From NCBI GenBank assembly GCA_049325575.1, contig JBMOLK010000200.1:1-60932 (forward strand): a DNA stretch of 60,932 nucleotides, given 5' to 3'. How positions within the stretch are numbered: the stretch's first letter is position 1; the number at the start of each line of letters is the position of its first letter. Under the pieces are notes generated by a model, which was not told the origin of the DNA, ran no database searches, and saw only the letters and a program-made list of their open reading frames with translations. Position numbers and translations under genes: made by a program. Shown piece after piece: positions 9,102 through 17,916 of this stretch. Origin of the DNA: JBMOLK01 sp049325575 (GTDB lineage: Bacteria > Bacillota > Clostridia > Acetivibrionales > Acetivibrionaceae).

Positions 9102-10766
9102 TTATATCGGAATCTTTGAAATTATCTTAAGAATATACCTTTTTAATATAGTCAAGTCTGTAGAATTAATTTCGCCGTCTCTATTAAGGTCGGCTGCACC
9201 AATTTTATCTTTAACCGGTAAACCAAGTATAATTTTAATAATATATCTTTTCAATAGCGTATAATCAGTAGAATCGATATTACCGTCACCGTTTAGGTCT
9301 CCTGCAGTCACTGGAGGTGTAGGCTGCGGAGTAACATCCCCAACCGGATAGGTTTTTAAATCCGGCAGCTCGTCAAGAGTAATTACATAATCATGATTAA
9401 ATACTTTCTTCATGTGGTCAAGGCTGTTCTCCTGTGTTTGGAAGCCGTGCCAGGTACAGAACCAACTCCAGTGAGCCCCATAACCAATGAGATTTTCAGG
9501 GTCAGGTATGGGTCCGTTTTCAGTCAGTGCAACAATCTTTTTATCACCTACAATAGAAACAAGCCCATCATATCTTCCAATAACAGGGTTGTAATTAAAA
9601 GCACCTGGATAGGAATCATACCCTATAATGTCAACATACTGATCTCCCGGATACCAGTCAGCTTCCGGGGTTGACCACACCCATATCAGGTTATTAAGCT
9701 TATGATGGTTTGTAAGACGCTCATACATCAGTATGTACAGCTTTTTACAGGGCTCTGCCCCCTTTGCTCCCCACCAGAACCAACCTCCTCCTGCTTCGTG
9801 AAGCGGCCTCCAAAGGACTGGAACATTAGCAGCCTGGAGTTTCTTAAGCTGAACAGCAATTGCATCAATGTCCCTTATTAAAAGCTGATAATCCAAAGAA
9901 CCTGGATTATTCATTGCATAAGCTATATCAAACGTGGTTGCCCTGGTATAAAAGCCAGACCACCACATCTTGTCCGGTGCCTGATTTATTAAATCTTTTG
10001 GAGCATTCCAATGCCAGCAGAAAGTGACTATCCCCTTATTCTTTGTCCACCATTCAATGGCTTTTTCTGCTTCTGTAGAACTTGTTCTGAACTCAACCCT
10101 TGAGGGTGAATAATCCATCATATCAAATCCCATAAGGGCGGGTTTTTTTCCGATATTGCTGTCATACCATGAGAGATTGCTTATCTCCTGCTGACCTGAA
10201 ATATTTTTTTTACCATATGTATCAACCAAATAGCTCATCAGTGCCTTGGCTTCATAGGTTGCATTGGGGTTTACCAGAGCTTTTGTGACCTGGTGAGGCG
10301 CAGAAATTGAGGCTTCCTGTATTCTTATATAATCAATTTCATACCAGCCCCAATTCTTATCTATCTTGATGGAATTCGAACCTGAATTGAGATAAACTTT
10401 GTTTGCAGGTATTTCTATAAAACCTGTGGTTTCTTTAAGGGAAACTTCTCCGGCCGGTGTATTGTTTACAACAAGGCTGCAAACTTTGCTGCCATACGGT
10501 GCATTATACCTAACGGAGAGAGAATATAAACCTGCTGCTGCGATGTTGACATTGATAGTCACCGAATCACCATCAGTATCAAAACCCGTTACATACCCTG
10601 AACCGGAATAACCTGGGCTGGATGTGCTTTTTACTGTTCCAGTAAGAATCCCGTCTTCAGCCTCATAAATGCTCGCCGAAGTCTCTGCAACACTGATTAC
10701 TGTCTGTGATAAAACAGCAGTCAGGAGCATTGTCAATACCACTGCAAGAATAACTGCTTTTCTCAT
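9102..10766 (-). CDS. Cellulosomal beta-mannanase: CBM35-GH26-dockerin
   Basis: 554 residues. A signal peptide (1-27) precedes a CBM35 (about 33-150, starting SIYEAEDG and ending YEIDYIRIQ). The GH26 domain spans about 160-475, with acid/base Glu324 in WRPLHEAGGG and nucleophile Glu416 in ALTENGP. A type I dockerin ends the protein (DLNGDGNIDSTD and DLNRDGEINSTD). The order CBM35-GH26-dockerin is that of C. thermocellum Man26-type enzymes, which hydrolyse mannan and glucomannan backbones. It faces the GH10 gene and shares its terminator. GAGGAGG lies upstream of the ATG. The enzyme class is firm; fine substrate preference is not readable. Confidence 0.93.
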   Translation of the reverse strand: MRKAVILAVVLTMLLTAVLSQTVISVAETSASIYEAEDGILTGTVKSTSSPGYSGSGYVTGFDTDGDSVTINVNIAAAGLYSLSVRYNAPYGSKVCSLVVNNTPAGEVSLKETTGFIEIPANKVYLNSGSNSIKIDKNWGWYEIDYIRIQEASISAPHQVTKALVNPNATYEAKALMSYLVDTYGKKNISGQQEISNLSWYDSNIGKKPALMGFDMMDYSPSRVEFRTSSTEAEKAIEWWTKNKGIVTFCWHWNAPKDLINQAPDKMWWSGFYTRATTFDIAYAMNNPGSLDYQLLIRDIDAIAVQLKKLQAANVPVLWRPLHEAGGGWFWWGAKGAEPCKKLYILMYERLTNHHKLNNLIWVWSTPEADWYPGDQYVDIIGYDSYPGAFNYNPVIGRYDGLVSIVGDKKIVALTENGPIPDPENLIGYGAHWSWFCTWHGFQTQENSLDHMKKVFNHDYVITLDELPDLKTYPVGDVTPQPTPPVTAGDLNGDGNIDSTDYTLLKRYIIKIILGLPVKDKIGAADLNRDGEINSTDLTILKRYILKIISKIPI

Positions 10767-11215
10767 AAATACATAATCCTCCTCGTCAAATCAAATAAAA
10801 AAATATATATTTATCTAAAGAGATAGAACTGTAAAAGTAGATAAACAAAATGAGGAAGCCATTTGAGTCAAACAGGCTTAAGCGAATCACATATTTATAT
10901 TCAAAGTTTGCTATCTCTAAATTATGAAGCTCCAGAAATAAATGTTATAACTTAATATTATGATACCATTATATCCCAACATCGCAACTATAACAAGTCT
11001 CTGGGAGCATACTTAATTTTATATGCGTAAGATATATTATTTTACGGGCCAGGATCTGAATAAATATAGAAATTTTGTTAACTTGCCCATAACTCTTTAA
11101 CTGTTTATGTCGATAAATTTATCATATAAATTAAAATAATAGTTAAAAAAATCATAGATTATTCCCCTAAAAATTATTCTATATACGCATATACACCATG
11201 TGGGAAATGAGGTGA
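10767..11215. promoter_or_regulatory. Divergent regulatory region, GH26 / sigI
   Basis: 449 bases between divergent starts must contain promoters for both the mannanase and the sigI-rsgI operon. Close to sigI, CCCC at 11164-11167 and CGCA at 11186-11189, 18 bases apart, have the form of SigI promoters (C-rich -35, CG-containing -10). This would place the start of transcription some 20 bases before the sigI start codon and fit autoregulation. The assignment is tentative. No comparable element is clear for the mannanase. Confidence 0.4.
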
Positions 11216-11974
11216 ATGTTCCAGGTGAAGCTGTTTTATAAAAATACCTCCTCTGATTCCGGAGATTTGACAACATCAATTATTGAAAGAATCAAGGAAG
11301 GGGACTTGACTTTAAAAGATAAATTTATCAATGACCATTTAAACTATATATCTAAAACAGTATCCAACTTGCTTGGAAAGTGTATTGACAGTAAAAACAG
11401 TGAAGAGCTAAGCATAGGACTAATGGCTTTTAATGAAGCAATAGAATTTTTCGATCCGGAAAGAAACAAGAATTTTTATAAATACTCAAATATGATTATA
11501 AATCATAGGATCATTGACTATATAAGAAAAAATAAAAAACATAATAATGTCTTACCGTTTTCATATTTAGAACAGAACAATACTTTTAACCCAGAGTATT
11601 TAATATCTGATTCTCATTCCCAGTACGAAAAAATTGAGGTTAAGGAAGAATTAATTTCTTTTCAGCACCAATTGATGGATTTTGGGTTTACATTAAAGGA
11701 ATTGGTTTTAAGCTCTCCAAAGCATAAAGACTCGAGGCTGCTATCCATAAGAATTGCACGGGTTATAGCTAATAATGAAGAAATATACTGTAAAATGATT
11801 AAAAAAAAGAGAATCCCATTAACTGAATTACTTAAATTAATAAAAGTAAACAGGAAAACCATTTCCAGAAACAGGGTTTTCATCGTAGCTGTAAGTTTAA
11901 TTTTAAGAAGCAATCTTGAGAATCTCAAAGAGTTTATTAATGGGGTTGAAGAAGTGGGTGAGAAATATGAGTGA
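11216..11974 (+). CDS. sigI: RNA polymerase sigma factor SigI
   Basis: 252 residues, the length of SigI-family sigma factors. The N-terminal sigma-70 region 2-like half contains MAFNEAIEFFDPERNK, then YSNMIINHRIIDYIRKNKK. The C-terminal SigI-specific domain has LSSPKHKDSR, and IKVNRKTISRNR as DNA-recognition helix. In clostridia, SigI factors activate cellulosome genes when their cognate RsgI senses polysaccharide. The ATG at 11216 sits very close to GAGGTG; the GTG at 11225 has better spacing and could be the true start. The gene overlaps rsgI by eight bases, so translation is coupled. Nearby dockerin enzymes are likely but unproven targets. Confidence 0.93.
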   Translation: MFQVKLFYKNTSSDSGDLTTSIIERIKEGDLTLKDKFINDHLNYISKTVSNLLGKCIDSKNSEELSIGLMAFNEAIEFFDPERNKNFYKYSNMIINHRIIDYIRKNKKHNNVLPFSYLEQNNTFNPEYLISDSHSQYEKIEVKEELISFQHQLMDFGFTLKELVLSSPKHKDSRLLSIRIARVIANNEEIYCKMIKKKRIPLTELLKLIKVNRKTISRNRVFIVAVSLILRSNLENLKEFINGVEEVGEKYE

Positions 11975-13880
11975 ATTTGGTACTATAGTTGGATTTGAAA
12001 AAAATGAGGCTATTGTGATGACTGACAGCTGTTCATTTATAAGAGTAAGAAAAGAAGATGACATGTTTTACGGACAAAATCTGCTTTTGGAAAATGACGA
12101 TATAATAGGTTCAAAAAAAACTTCAATGAAATATTATATTTTAATTGCGGCAAGTATTGCGGCAGTATTTGTTTTAATTTCATATTTTAAATCTTTTTAC
12201 ACCAATGATATATATGCCTATATAAGCATTGATATAAACCCCAGCATTGAGCTAATGGTAGATAAGGATTACAGGATAATGGATGTAAGCTCCAAAAATG
12301 AAGATGCCAATACATTGATTAAGGAGCTTAGGCTTAGAAACCTATCCATATATGATGCACTGGAAAATATAGTTGAAAAGTCAAAAGACCAAGCTTTTAT
12401 CAAACCAAACAGTAAGGAGAGTTTTATATTAATTTGTGCAGCTTTAAATAAGGATTCTAAAGAATATAGAAAAGACAGTGTTGAAGCTGGGAACAGGCTT
12501 AATATACTATTGAGCGAATTAAAAATGAATAGGGCTATCTTAGAGTCAAAAAGCATTCGGTATCAAATTATCAAGGTACCGGAAAGCTATAGAAAAAAGT
12601 CAGCTGAAAACAATATATCCATGGGAAGATATCTGATTTTTGAAAAAGTCAGGGAGAAAGGTATTAAAATCTCCATAGAAGAGTTAAAATCGGGCAGCAT
12701 AATTGATATTTTGGATAAAAACAAGGTAGAATTAACAGCATTTAACATATATGATGGTAAAGAGCTTGTAAATATACCTGCTAACTCGCCGGACATTACA
12801 CCAAATGCGGTTATAACGACTGAGCAAACCATACCTCCAACAAATACCCCGGATTTAAAGATAGGAAATACCTCTACACCACTACACCAGATTACTGTTA
12901 CGTCTGTTGAGACTTCCAATGAACCGCGTATTTCAAAAAAACCTGGAATCTCAACAAAACTGGCTGAAATCGGTACCAAGCTGGAACAACTGCAAAAAGG
13001 AACGGGATTAACGGCACAGTATTATGATAATCTTGACTTTACAGGCTTTAAGTTAGCCAGAGTTGACTCGTCAATTGATTTTGATTGGGGTATGAATGCA
13101 CCGGCACCTTCTGTTGGAGCTGATATTTTTTCTGTTCGCTGGACTGGGCAAATTGTGCCCCTGTATAGTGAGACCTACACATTCTACACAAATACTGATG
13201 ATGGAATAAGATTATGGGTAGACAACAAACTATTGATTGATCAATGGAAGGTATTCTATGAAGGAGCTTTAGAATTCAGCGGTGCCATTGATTTAGAAGC
13301 CGGTAAGAAGTACAATATTAAAATCGAATACTTTGAAGATATAAAAAATGCATCTGCAAAGCTTCTATGGGCAAGTAAAAGTCAAGCTAAGGAGATTGTG
13401 CCCCAAAGTCAGCTTTATTCTGCTGATGTACCAAATCCTCCGGCCTATACCAACGGATTAAGAGGAATGTATTTTAACGATCTTAGTTTTAGCGATCTAA
13501 AGCTAACAAGAATAGACCAATTTATAAACTTTAACTGGTTTACCAGAGCACCAATTGACGAGCTGGGAAAAGACAACTTTACCGTTCGCTGGACCGGAAA
13601 AATAGACTCCAGGTACTCGGAGGATTATACATTTTATGCTTTGGTAGACGGTGGAGTCCGCTTATGGATAAACAATACACTTATTATTGACCATTGGGAA
13701 GCAGATCCCAAAAAAAGAGAAATAGAACTAAGTGGTGTTATAAATATGAAAGCAGGGGTAAAGTATGATATAAAAATGGAATACTTCGACAATGGTGCAG
13801 GGGCGACGGCAAAGCTGCTGTGGTCCAGTAGAAGACAATCCAGGGGGCTGGTACCGTTAAATCACCTATACCCCGACTAA
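11967..13880 (+). CDS. rsgI: RsgI-type transmembrane anti-sigma factor with two PA14 domains
   Basis: 637 residues starting at the ATG that overlaps the sigI stop. Residues 1-50 form the cytoplasmic RsgI N-terminal domain that binds SigI (FGTIVGFEKNEAIVMT). A membrane helix spans about 55-75. The extracellular juxtamembrane domain contains DINPSIEL; Asn91-Pro92 matches the conserved Asn-Pro bond at which RsgI proteins are known to self-cleave. A Thr/Pro-rich linker (about 265-345) leads to two tandem PA14 domains (about 346-480 and 497-635), carbohydrate-binding modules also found in C. thermocellum RsgI3. Ligand binding outside would release SigI inside. Upstream frame extending to 11916 lacks a ribosome site. 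Confidence 0.93.
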   Translation: MSEFGTIVGFEKNEAIVMTDSCSFIRVRKEDDMFYGQNLLLENDDIIGSKKTSMKYYILIAASIAAVFVLISYFKSFYTNDIYAYISIDINPSIELMVDKDYRIMDVSSKNEDANTLIKELRLRNLSIYDALENIVEKSKDQAFIKPNSKESFILICAALNKDSKEYRKDSVEAGNRLNILLSELKMNRAILESKSIRYQIIKVPESYRKKSAENNISMGRYLIFEKVREKGIKISIEELKSGSIIDILDKNKVELTAFNIYDGKELVNIPANSPDITPNAVITTEQTIPPTNTPDLKIGNTSTPLHQITVTSVETSNEPRISKKPGISTKLAEIGTKLEQLQKGTGLTAQYYDNLDFTGFKLARVDSSIDFDWGMNAPAPSVGADIFSVRWTGQIVPLYSETYTFYTNTDDGIRLWVDNKLLIDQWKVFYEGALEFSGAIDLEAGKKYNIKIEYFEDIKNASAKLLWASKSQAKEIVPQSQLYSADVPNPPAYTNGLRGMYFNDLSFSDLKLTRIDQFINFNWFTRAPIDELGKDNFTVRWTGKIDSRYSEDYTFYALVDGGVRLWINNTLIIDHWEADPKKREIELSGVINMKAGVKYDIKMEYFDNGAGATAKLLWSSRRQSRGLVPLNHLYPD

Positions 13881-13891
13881 GGGGTATAGGT
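13864..13891 (+). terminator. Hairpin overlapping rsgI stop codon
   Basis: A perfect 11-bp stem (ACCTATACCCC with GGGGTATAGGT) has the rsgI TAA in its 6-base loop. The following T run is poor, so it may act partly as a transcript-end stabiliser. Confidence 0.65.
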
Positions 13892-13943
13892 ATTCTAATT
13901 ATTTTGCATTAGTCACCATCAGTATTGTTATATAGTTTTTTCT

Positions 13944-14093
13944 CTATTTTTTATCGCAGCCACAACCAGCCTTTTTTGACTCACTACAGCACCCGCTGCA
14001 TGAATTCTCACCTTTTCTAATACGGATAACTGTTGTTGCTATAATGTACAGTGTAAAACCTATAACCAGTCCACCAACGATCCAATTAATCAT
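13944..14093 (-). CDS. FeoB-associated Cys-rich membrane protein
   Basis: A 49-residue protein: one N-terminal membrane helix (residues 2-22) followed by a short cytoplasmic tail with a Cys cluster (CSGCC, then CGCDKK). Small proteins of this form follow feoB in many Firmicutes and are annotated as FeoB-associated Cys-rich membrane proteins; their role is unproven, perhaps iron handling at the transporter exit. AAGGTGAG precedes the ATG, and the gene starts 24 bases after the feoB stop, so it is the last gene of the feo operon. Confidence 0.85.
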   Translation of the reverse strand: MINWIVGGLVIGFTLYIIATTVIRIRKGENSCSGCCSESKKAGCGCDKK

Positions 14094-14117
14094 TATCTCA
14101 CCTTCTATCTATGGTTT

Positions 14118-16163
14118 TTAGCCTAAACCCAGCAAACTACCAACCTGATAAATTATAAAAGCTACAACCCAGGCGATACTTGTCTGGTAGCCAACTGCAA
14201 ATAAAGTCCATTTCCATGAGTTCATTTCCCTTTTTATAGCACCGAAGGCTGCAACACAGGGCATATATAGAAGTGTAAAGGCCATATATGCATATGCTTT
14301 TAATGGAGTAAAATAAACCTGCAACGCTGCTGCCAGCTCTACAGAATCTTCAGCCACTTCTCCGACACCTGTCAATATACCAAGTGTAGCTACAACAACT
14401 TCTTTTGCAACAAGGCCTGTAAGAAGGGCAACGGAAGCTCTCCAATCATCAAATCCCAAGGGAGCAAATATCGGCGCAATAAACTTTCCTATACCACCTA
14501 AAATACTATGCCCAGGGTCTTCAACCATTTGAAGTGAAAAGCTGAAGGTTTGGAGAAACCATATTACAACGGCAGCTGCAAAAATTACTGTACCTGCCTT
14601 TTTGACAAAGTCCTTTCCCCTATCCAGCATGTGTATTGTTATGCCCTTCAAGGTTGGTATCCTGTAAGGAGGAAGCTCCATAACGAATGGTGCAACTTCG
14701 CCCTTTAATACAAATTTCTTAAGTACTATTCCTGATAAAACCGCAACCACAATCCCCAGCATATAAATTGAGAAAATAACCTTTCCCTGGTTCTGTGCAA
14801 AGAAAGCAGCTGCAAAAAGGGCATACACGGGGAGTCTTGCACCACATGACATAAATGGTGTAAGTATTATTGTCAGCCTTCTGTCCCTTTCATTTTCCAG
14901 GGTCCTTGAAGCCATAATTGCCGGAGTACTGCATCCGAAGCCCATAAGCATTGGTATAAACGACTTTCCGCTTAACCCAAGTTTCCTTAACACCCTGTCC
15001 ATTATAAATGCAGCCCTGGCCATATAACCACTGTCTTCTAGTATTGATAAGAAAAAGAAAACAATCATAATCTGTGGAACAAATACCAACATACTTCCCA
15101 TACCGGCCAAAATACCGTCTATAATTAATGCTTTGAGCCATTCTGCTGCTCCACCGGCTTCAAGCCAGGATGTGAGGATGCCTGCAACTGTTTCGTTAAT
15201 AAAAGCATCAATCCAATCAATGGTGAAGGAGCCCAAAGGGCCAAAGGAAACCTGAAATATACAAAACATAACAGTAAGAAAAATTGGGATTGCAAGTATT
15301 CTATTGGTTACCACTTTATCTATTTTATCGGATACGGTCAGAGTGTTGCCCTTATCTCTCTTTTTGACAGCCTTAGAAACGATATCCGAAATAAATCTAT
15401 ACCGGTTGTCTGCAAAAATTGTTTCCATGTCATTGTCGTATTTATTTTCCAATTCCTCGCGGTAGTTTTTTATTTCTTCAACCAATGTCATGGGCACATT
15501 TAGTTTTTCCTTTACTTTTTCGTCTCCTTCCAAAAGCTTTAGCGATAGCCACCTGGAATTATACTTTTTCGCTTCGGTCAAGGGCTTGACAAGAGTCTGT
15601 ACTTTTTCTATACTACGCTCTATTGCTTCGTCAAATATCCTGGGTTTAGTCCCTTCTCCTCCTGCAGCAGCACTTTGTGCAACTTCAATTGCCTTTTCAA
15701 CAACCTCTTTAATACCGGTTCCTTTACTGGCTGAAGCAGATACAACCGGAACCCCCAGGCATTTTGCAAGTTTTTCAATATCAATTTGATCTTGTCTCGA
15801 TTTGACAATATCCATCATATTCAGTGCAATGACAACAGGAATTCCAAGTTCAATAAGCTGTGTTGTAAGATACAGATTTCTTTCTATGTTCGATGCATCA
15901 ACTATGTTAACTACAATATCAGGTTTTTCATCCAGTATATAATCTCTGGCAATTATTTCTTCCATGGTGTATGGCGAAAGAGAATAGATTCCTGGCAAGT
16001 CAACAATTTTTATGTCTTCCTTAAACTTTCTGGCCTTTCCTTCTTTTTTCTCCACTGTAACCCCTGGCCAGTTTCCTACATATTGGGTACTGCCGGTTAT
16101 TTCATTAAAAATGGTGGTTTTGCCCGAGTTAGGATTTCCCACCAAAGCAAATGTATAAGACAT
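14118..16163 (-). CDS. feoB: Ferrous iron transporter FeoB
   Basis: 681 residues. The N-terminal GTPase domain has GNPNSGKTT (9-17), DLPGIYSLSPY (switch II) and NMMD (G4). It is followed by the helical GDI-like region and then the membrane domain with two Gate-type repeats (the second near GFDDWRASVALLTGLVAKE). It imports Fe2+ across the cytoplasmic membrane. Length is typical for clostridial FeoB. AAAGGGG lies before ATG. A perfect Fur box lies just upstream, between feoB and the second feoA, so feoB can be iron-repressed independently of the genes before it. Confidence 0.96.
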   Translation of the reverse strand: MSYTFALVGNPNSGKTTIFNEITGSTQYVGNWPGVTVEKKEGKARKFKEDIKIVDLPGIYSLSPYTMEEIIARDYILDEKPDIVVNIVDASNIERNLYLTTQLIELGIPVVIALNMMDIVKSRQDQIDIEKLAKCLGVPVVSASASKGTGIKEVVEKAIEVAQSAAAGGEGTKPRIFDEAIERSIEKVQTLVKPLTEAKKYNSRWLSLKLLEGDEKVKEKLNVPMTLVEEIKNYREELENKYDNDMETIFADNRYRFISDIVSKAVKKRDKGNTLTVSDKIDKVVTNRILAIPIFLTVMFCIFQVSFGPLGSFTIDWIDAFINETVAGILTSWLEAGGAAEWLKALIIDGILAGMGSMLVFVPQIMIVFFFLSILEDSGYMARAAFIMDRVLRKLGLSGKSFIPMLMGFGCSTPAIMASRTLENERDRRLTIILTPFMSCGARLPVYALFAAAFFAQNQGKVIFSIYMLGIVVAVLSGIVLKKFVLKGEVAPFVMELPPYRIPTLKGITIHMLDRGKDFVKKAGTVIFAAAVVIWFLQTFSFSLQMVEDPGHSILGGIGKFIAPIFAPLGFDDWRASVALLTGLVAKEVVVATLGILTGVGEVAEDSVELAAALQVYFTPLKAYAYMAFTLLYMPCVAAFGAIKREMNSWKWTLFAVGYQTSIAWVVAFIIYQVGSLLGLG

Positions 16164-16181
16164 TTACAAACCCCTTTCATG

Positions 16182-16200
16182 GATAATGATAATCATTATC
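16182..16200. promoter_or_regulatory. Fur box upstream of feoB
   Basis: GATAATGATAATCATTATC matches the classical 19-bp Fur consensus at every position. It sits 19 bases before the feoB start codon and 52 bases after the second feoA stop, so it can control feoB expression from an internal promoter. Confidence 0.9.
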
Positions 16201-16251
16201 ATTTGTTTATTAAAAAATTTGCTACTTACTTATACCCCAAGTAGCTTTTAT

Positions 16252-16476
16252 TTACTCAATTATAATGTTTTCCGCTTCAGATTTTCTGAAAGTCAACTCA
16301 TACCCCCGGATATTAACCTCTATAGGATCTCCTAATGGTGCAACCTTTCTTACCAGAATCTCAGCTCCCCGGGTAACCCCCATATCCATGAGCCTTCTTT
16401 TTATAGCGCCTTCACCGGTGATCCTTTTAATAACCGCTTTATCACCTGGCTTTAATTCCTTTAAAGTCTTGTTCAA
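16252..16476 (-). CDS. feoA: FeoA domain protein (second copy)
   Basis: 74 residues with the SH3-like FeoA fold: LKPGDKAVIKRI, then RRLMDMGVTRGAEILV and a C-terminal NIRGYELTFRKSEAENI. FeoA is a small cytoplasmic protein needed for FeoB iron uptake. It lies 14 bases after another feoA and 88 bases before feoB. AGAGAGGTG precedes the ATG. Confidence 0.92.
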   Translation of the reverse strand: MNKTLKELKPGDKAVIKRITGEGAIKRRLMDMGVTRGAEILVRKVAPLGDPIEVNIRGYELTFRKSEAENIIIE

Positions 16477-16490
16477 TTAAAAACACCTCT

Positions 16491-16709
16491 CTATTCGATT
16501 TCTACTGTTAATTGACTGGCTATTCCTTTGCTTAGTGCAAGTCTGGATCCTCTAACAGAAACTATAAGATTTCCGCCCATCTCTGATATGATTGATATTG
16601 AAGCACCTGGTACGACACCAAGTCCCTCAAGATATTTTCTAGTAGTGTCTTTAGCTCTACAGCCATTAATGATTGCTTCTTTCCCGACAGATAACATTGT
16701 TAGCGGCAT
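16491..16709 (-). CDS. feoA: FeoA domain protein (first copy)
   Basis: 72 residues, also FeoA-like (MLSVGKEAIINGCRAK, then YLEGLGVVPGASISI). It differs strongly from the second copy, so the two are ancient paralogues rather than a recent duplication. The start at 16709 is chosen because GGGAGGTGG precedes it; the upstream in-frame start has no room for a ribosome site. First gene of the feo operon, with a Fur-like box about 44 bases upstream. Confidence 0.9.
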   Translation of the reverse strand: MPLTMLSVGKEAIINGCRAKDTTRKYLEGLGVVPGASISIISEMGGNLIVSVRGSRLALSKGIASQLTVEIE

Positions 16710-16752
16710 AACTCCACCTCCCATTATTTACACATTGAATTATACTCTAATT

Positions 16753-16771
16753 GATAACGATTGTCAATATC
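16753..16771. promoter_or_regulatory. Fur-like box upstream of feoA
   Basis: GATAACGATTGTCAATATC agrees with the 19-bp Fur consensus at 15 positions and keeps the inverted-repeat form. It lies in the 133-base gap between the BFD-like gene and feoA, where the operon promoter should be. Confidence 0.7.
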
Positions 16772-16842
16772 AATTCCATATATAATAATTCAGTCTCAAG
16801 ACAAGTATTCACTTTTTTAAAAGCCCATAACTAATAAGTCTC

Positions 16843-17052
16843 CTAATGTGCTCTACTTAATAGTTCTTTGATTTTATCCGTACACCGCCTGCCGCTGCAA
16901 GAACCTCCACCTGCACCTGTAACCTTTTGAACTTCTGCCAAGGTTTTTGCACCATCTCTTATAGCTTTTTTTATGGCAGCTCTTGTTATCCCTTTACAGA
17001 TACATACTTTCGTAATTTTATCCAATATTTCAGGGTTTAAATTTTGATCCAT
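16843..17052 (-). CDS. BFD-like [2Fe-2S]-binding protein
   Basis: 69 residues from ATG 17052 (a GTGAGGAT sequence precedes it). It carries the BFD/NifU-middle cysteine pattern: VCICKGIT near the N-terminus and GGGSCSGRRC near the C-terminus, four cysteines that hold a [2Fe-2S] cluster. Bacterioferritin-associated ferredoxins release iron from storage; stand-alone clostridial copies are of unsettled function. Its position ahead of the Fur-boxed feo operon fits iron homeostasis. Confidence 0.85.
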   Translation of the reverse strand: MDQNLNPEILDKITKVCICKGITRAAIKKAIRDGAKTLAEVQKVTGAGGGSCSGRRCTDKIKELLSRAH

Positions 17053-17080
17053 GGTATCCTCACTATCCCTTATTAATGTT

Positions 17081-17839
17081 TCACTGACTTTCCCACTCTT
17101 GCAGCAGCTTTTCGTAAAGTATTTTTGTTTTATCACTGTCATCACGGTTTAGTATTATTGTCTCAGAGCCAGCTTTTATATATATGAACGGAGGTTTTGA
17201 CGCATCTAAAAACAATTTTACCTGACCTATATCTTTTAACTTAAAGTATCCTTTATGCATATTCCCCAGACTTGAGCCGTTAGTTCTTAATAATATCTCC
17301 GGCAAAGTTTGTTTTAACTCCAAACTGCTGATTTCGCTGACCGGAACTTCCTGTCCGTAAGCACCTTTGATGCTTAAAATACCGTTTTGTAAATTATATT
17401 CAACCGGCCTGCTGCTGAAATATAAAAGGACACATACTCCTAAGGAAGCAAGTATAAATACTGAAATAATAGATCCAATCAACACCTTGGTTCCTGTTTT
17501 CATCTTTCCATCTTTATTTCTTGTATTTCCATCATACTTCTGTGCGTTGATCAATGTATAAATTATTACAGGCACAAGCAATGCAAATATAATTCCGGAT
17601 ACTGCTGCATTCCCCATGGCCATAAAAACAGATGCTCCCAGGATAATTGCAGATATAACAAAACACACATTTGAAATAAACCTACCAAGTCCTTCAATAT
17701 CTACATTTTTCTTCTTTTCCGAGGACATGGTATTGTAGCCCGAAATTAGCCAGTACACCTTCTTGTATCTTATTAACCATCCTGTTATAACAAGGATAAA
17801 AACCGGAACCAGCCCGTAAAGAAATATTAAAAACTGCAT
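17081..17839 (-). CDS. DUF3784-like membrane protein with PH-like domain
   Basis: 252 residues from the ATG preceded by AAAGGGG. The N-terminal 100 residues hold three membrane helices and the GYNTMSSEKKKNVD motif seen in DUF3784 proteins. A fourth helix (about 135-157) leads into a soluble C-terminal domain of beta character (VEYNLQNGILSIKG, then SEISSLELK) resembling bacterial PH-like domains. No enzymatic motif is visible. It lies between modA and the BFD-like gene, codirectional. Function unknown. Confidence 0.7.
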   Translation of the reverse strand: MQFLIFLYGLVPVFILVITGWLIRYKKVYWLISGYNTMSSEKKKNVDIEGLGRFISNVCFVISAIILGASVFMAMGNAAVSGIIFALLVPVIIYTLINAQKYDGNTRNKDGKMKTGTKVLIGSIISVFILASLGVCVLLYFSSRPVEYNLQNGILSIKGAYGQEVPVSEISSLELKQTLPEILLRTNGSSLGNMHKGYFKLKDIGQVKLFLDASKPPFIYIKAGSETIILNRDDSDKTKILYEKLLQEWESQ

Positions 17840-17916
17840 GTTAAAATCCCCTTTCTTAAATGACCTCTTATCCTTCCGTATTCCTGTATCGGAAAAAATT
17901 ATCATTGAAGTAATAT

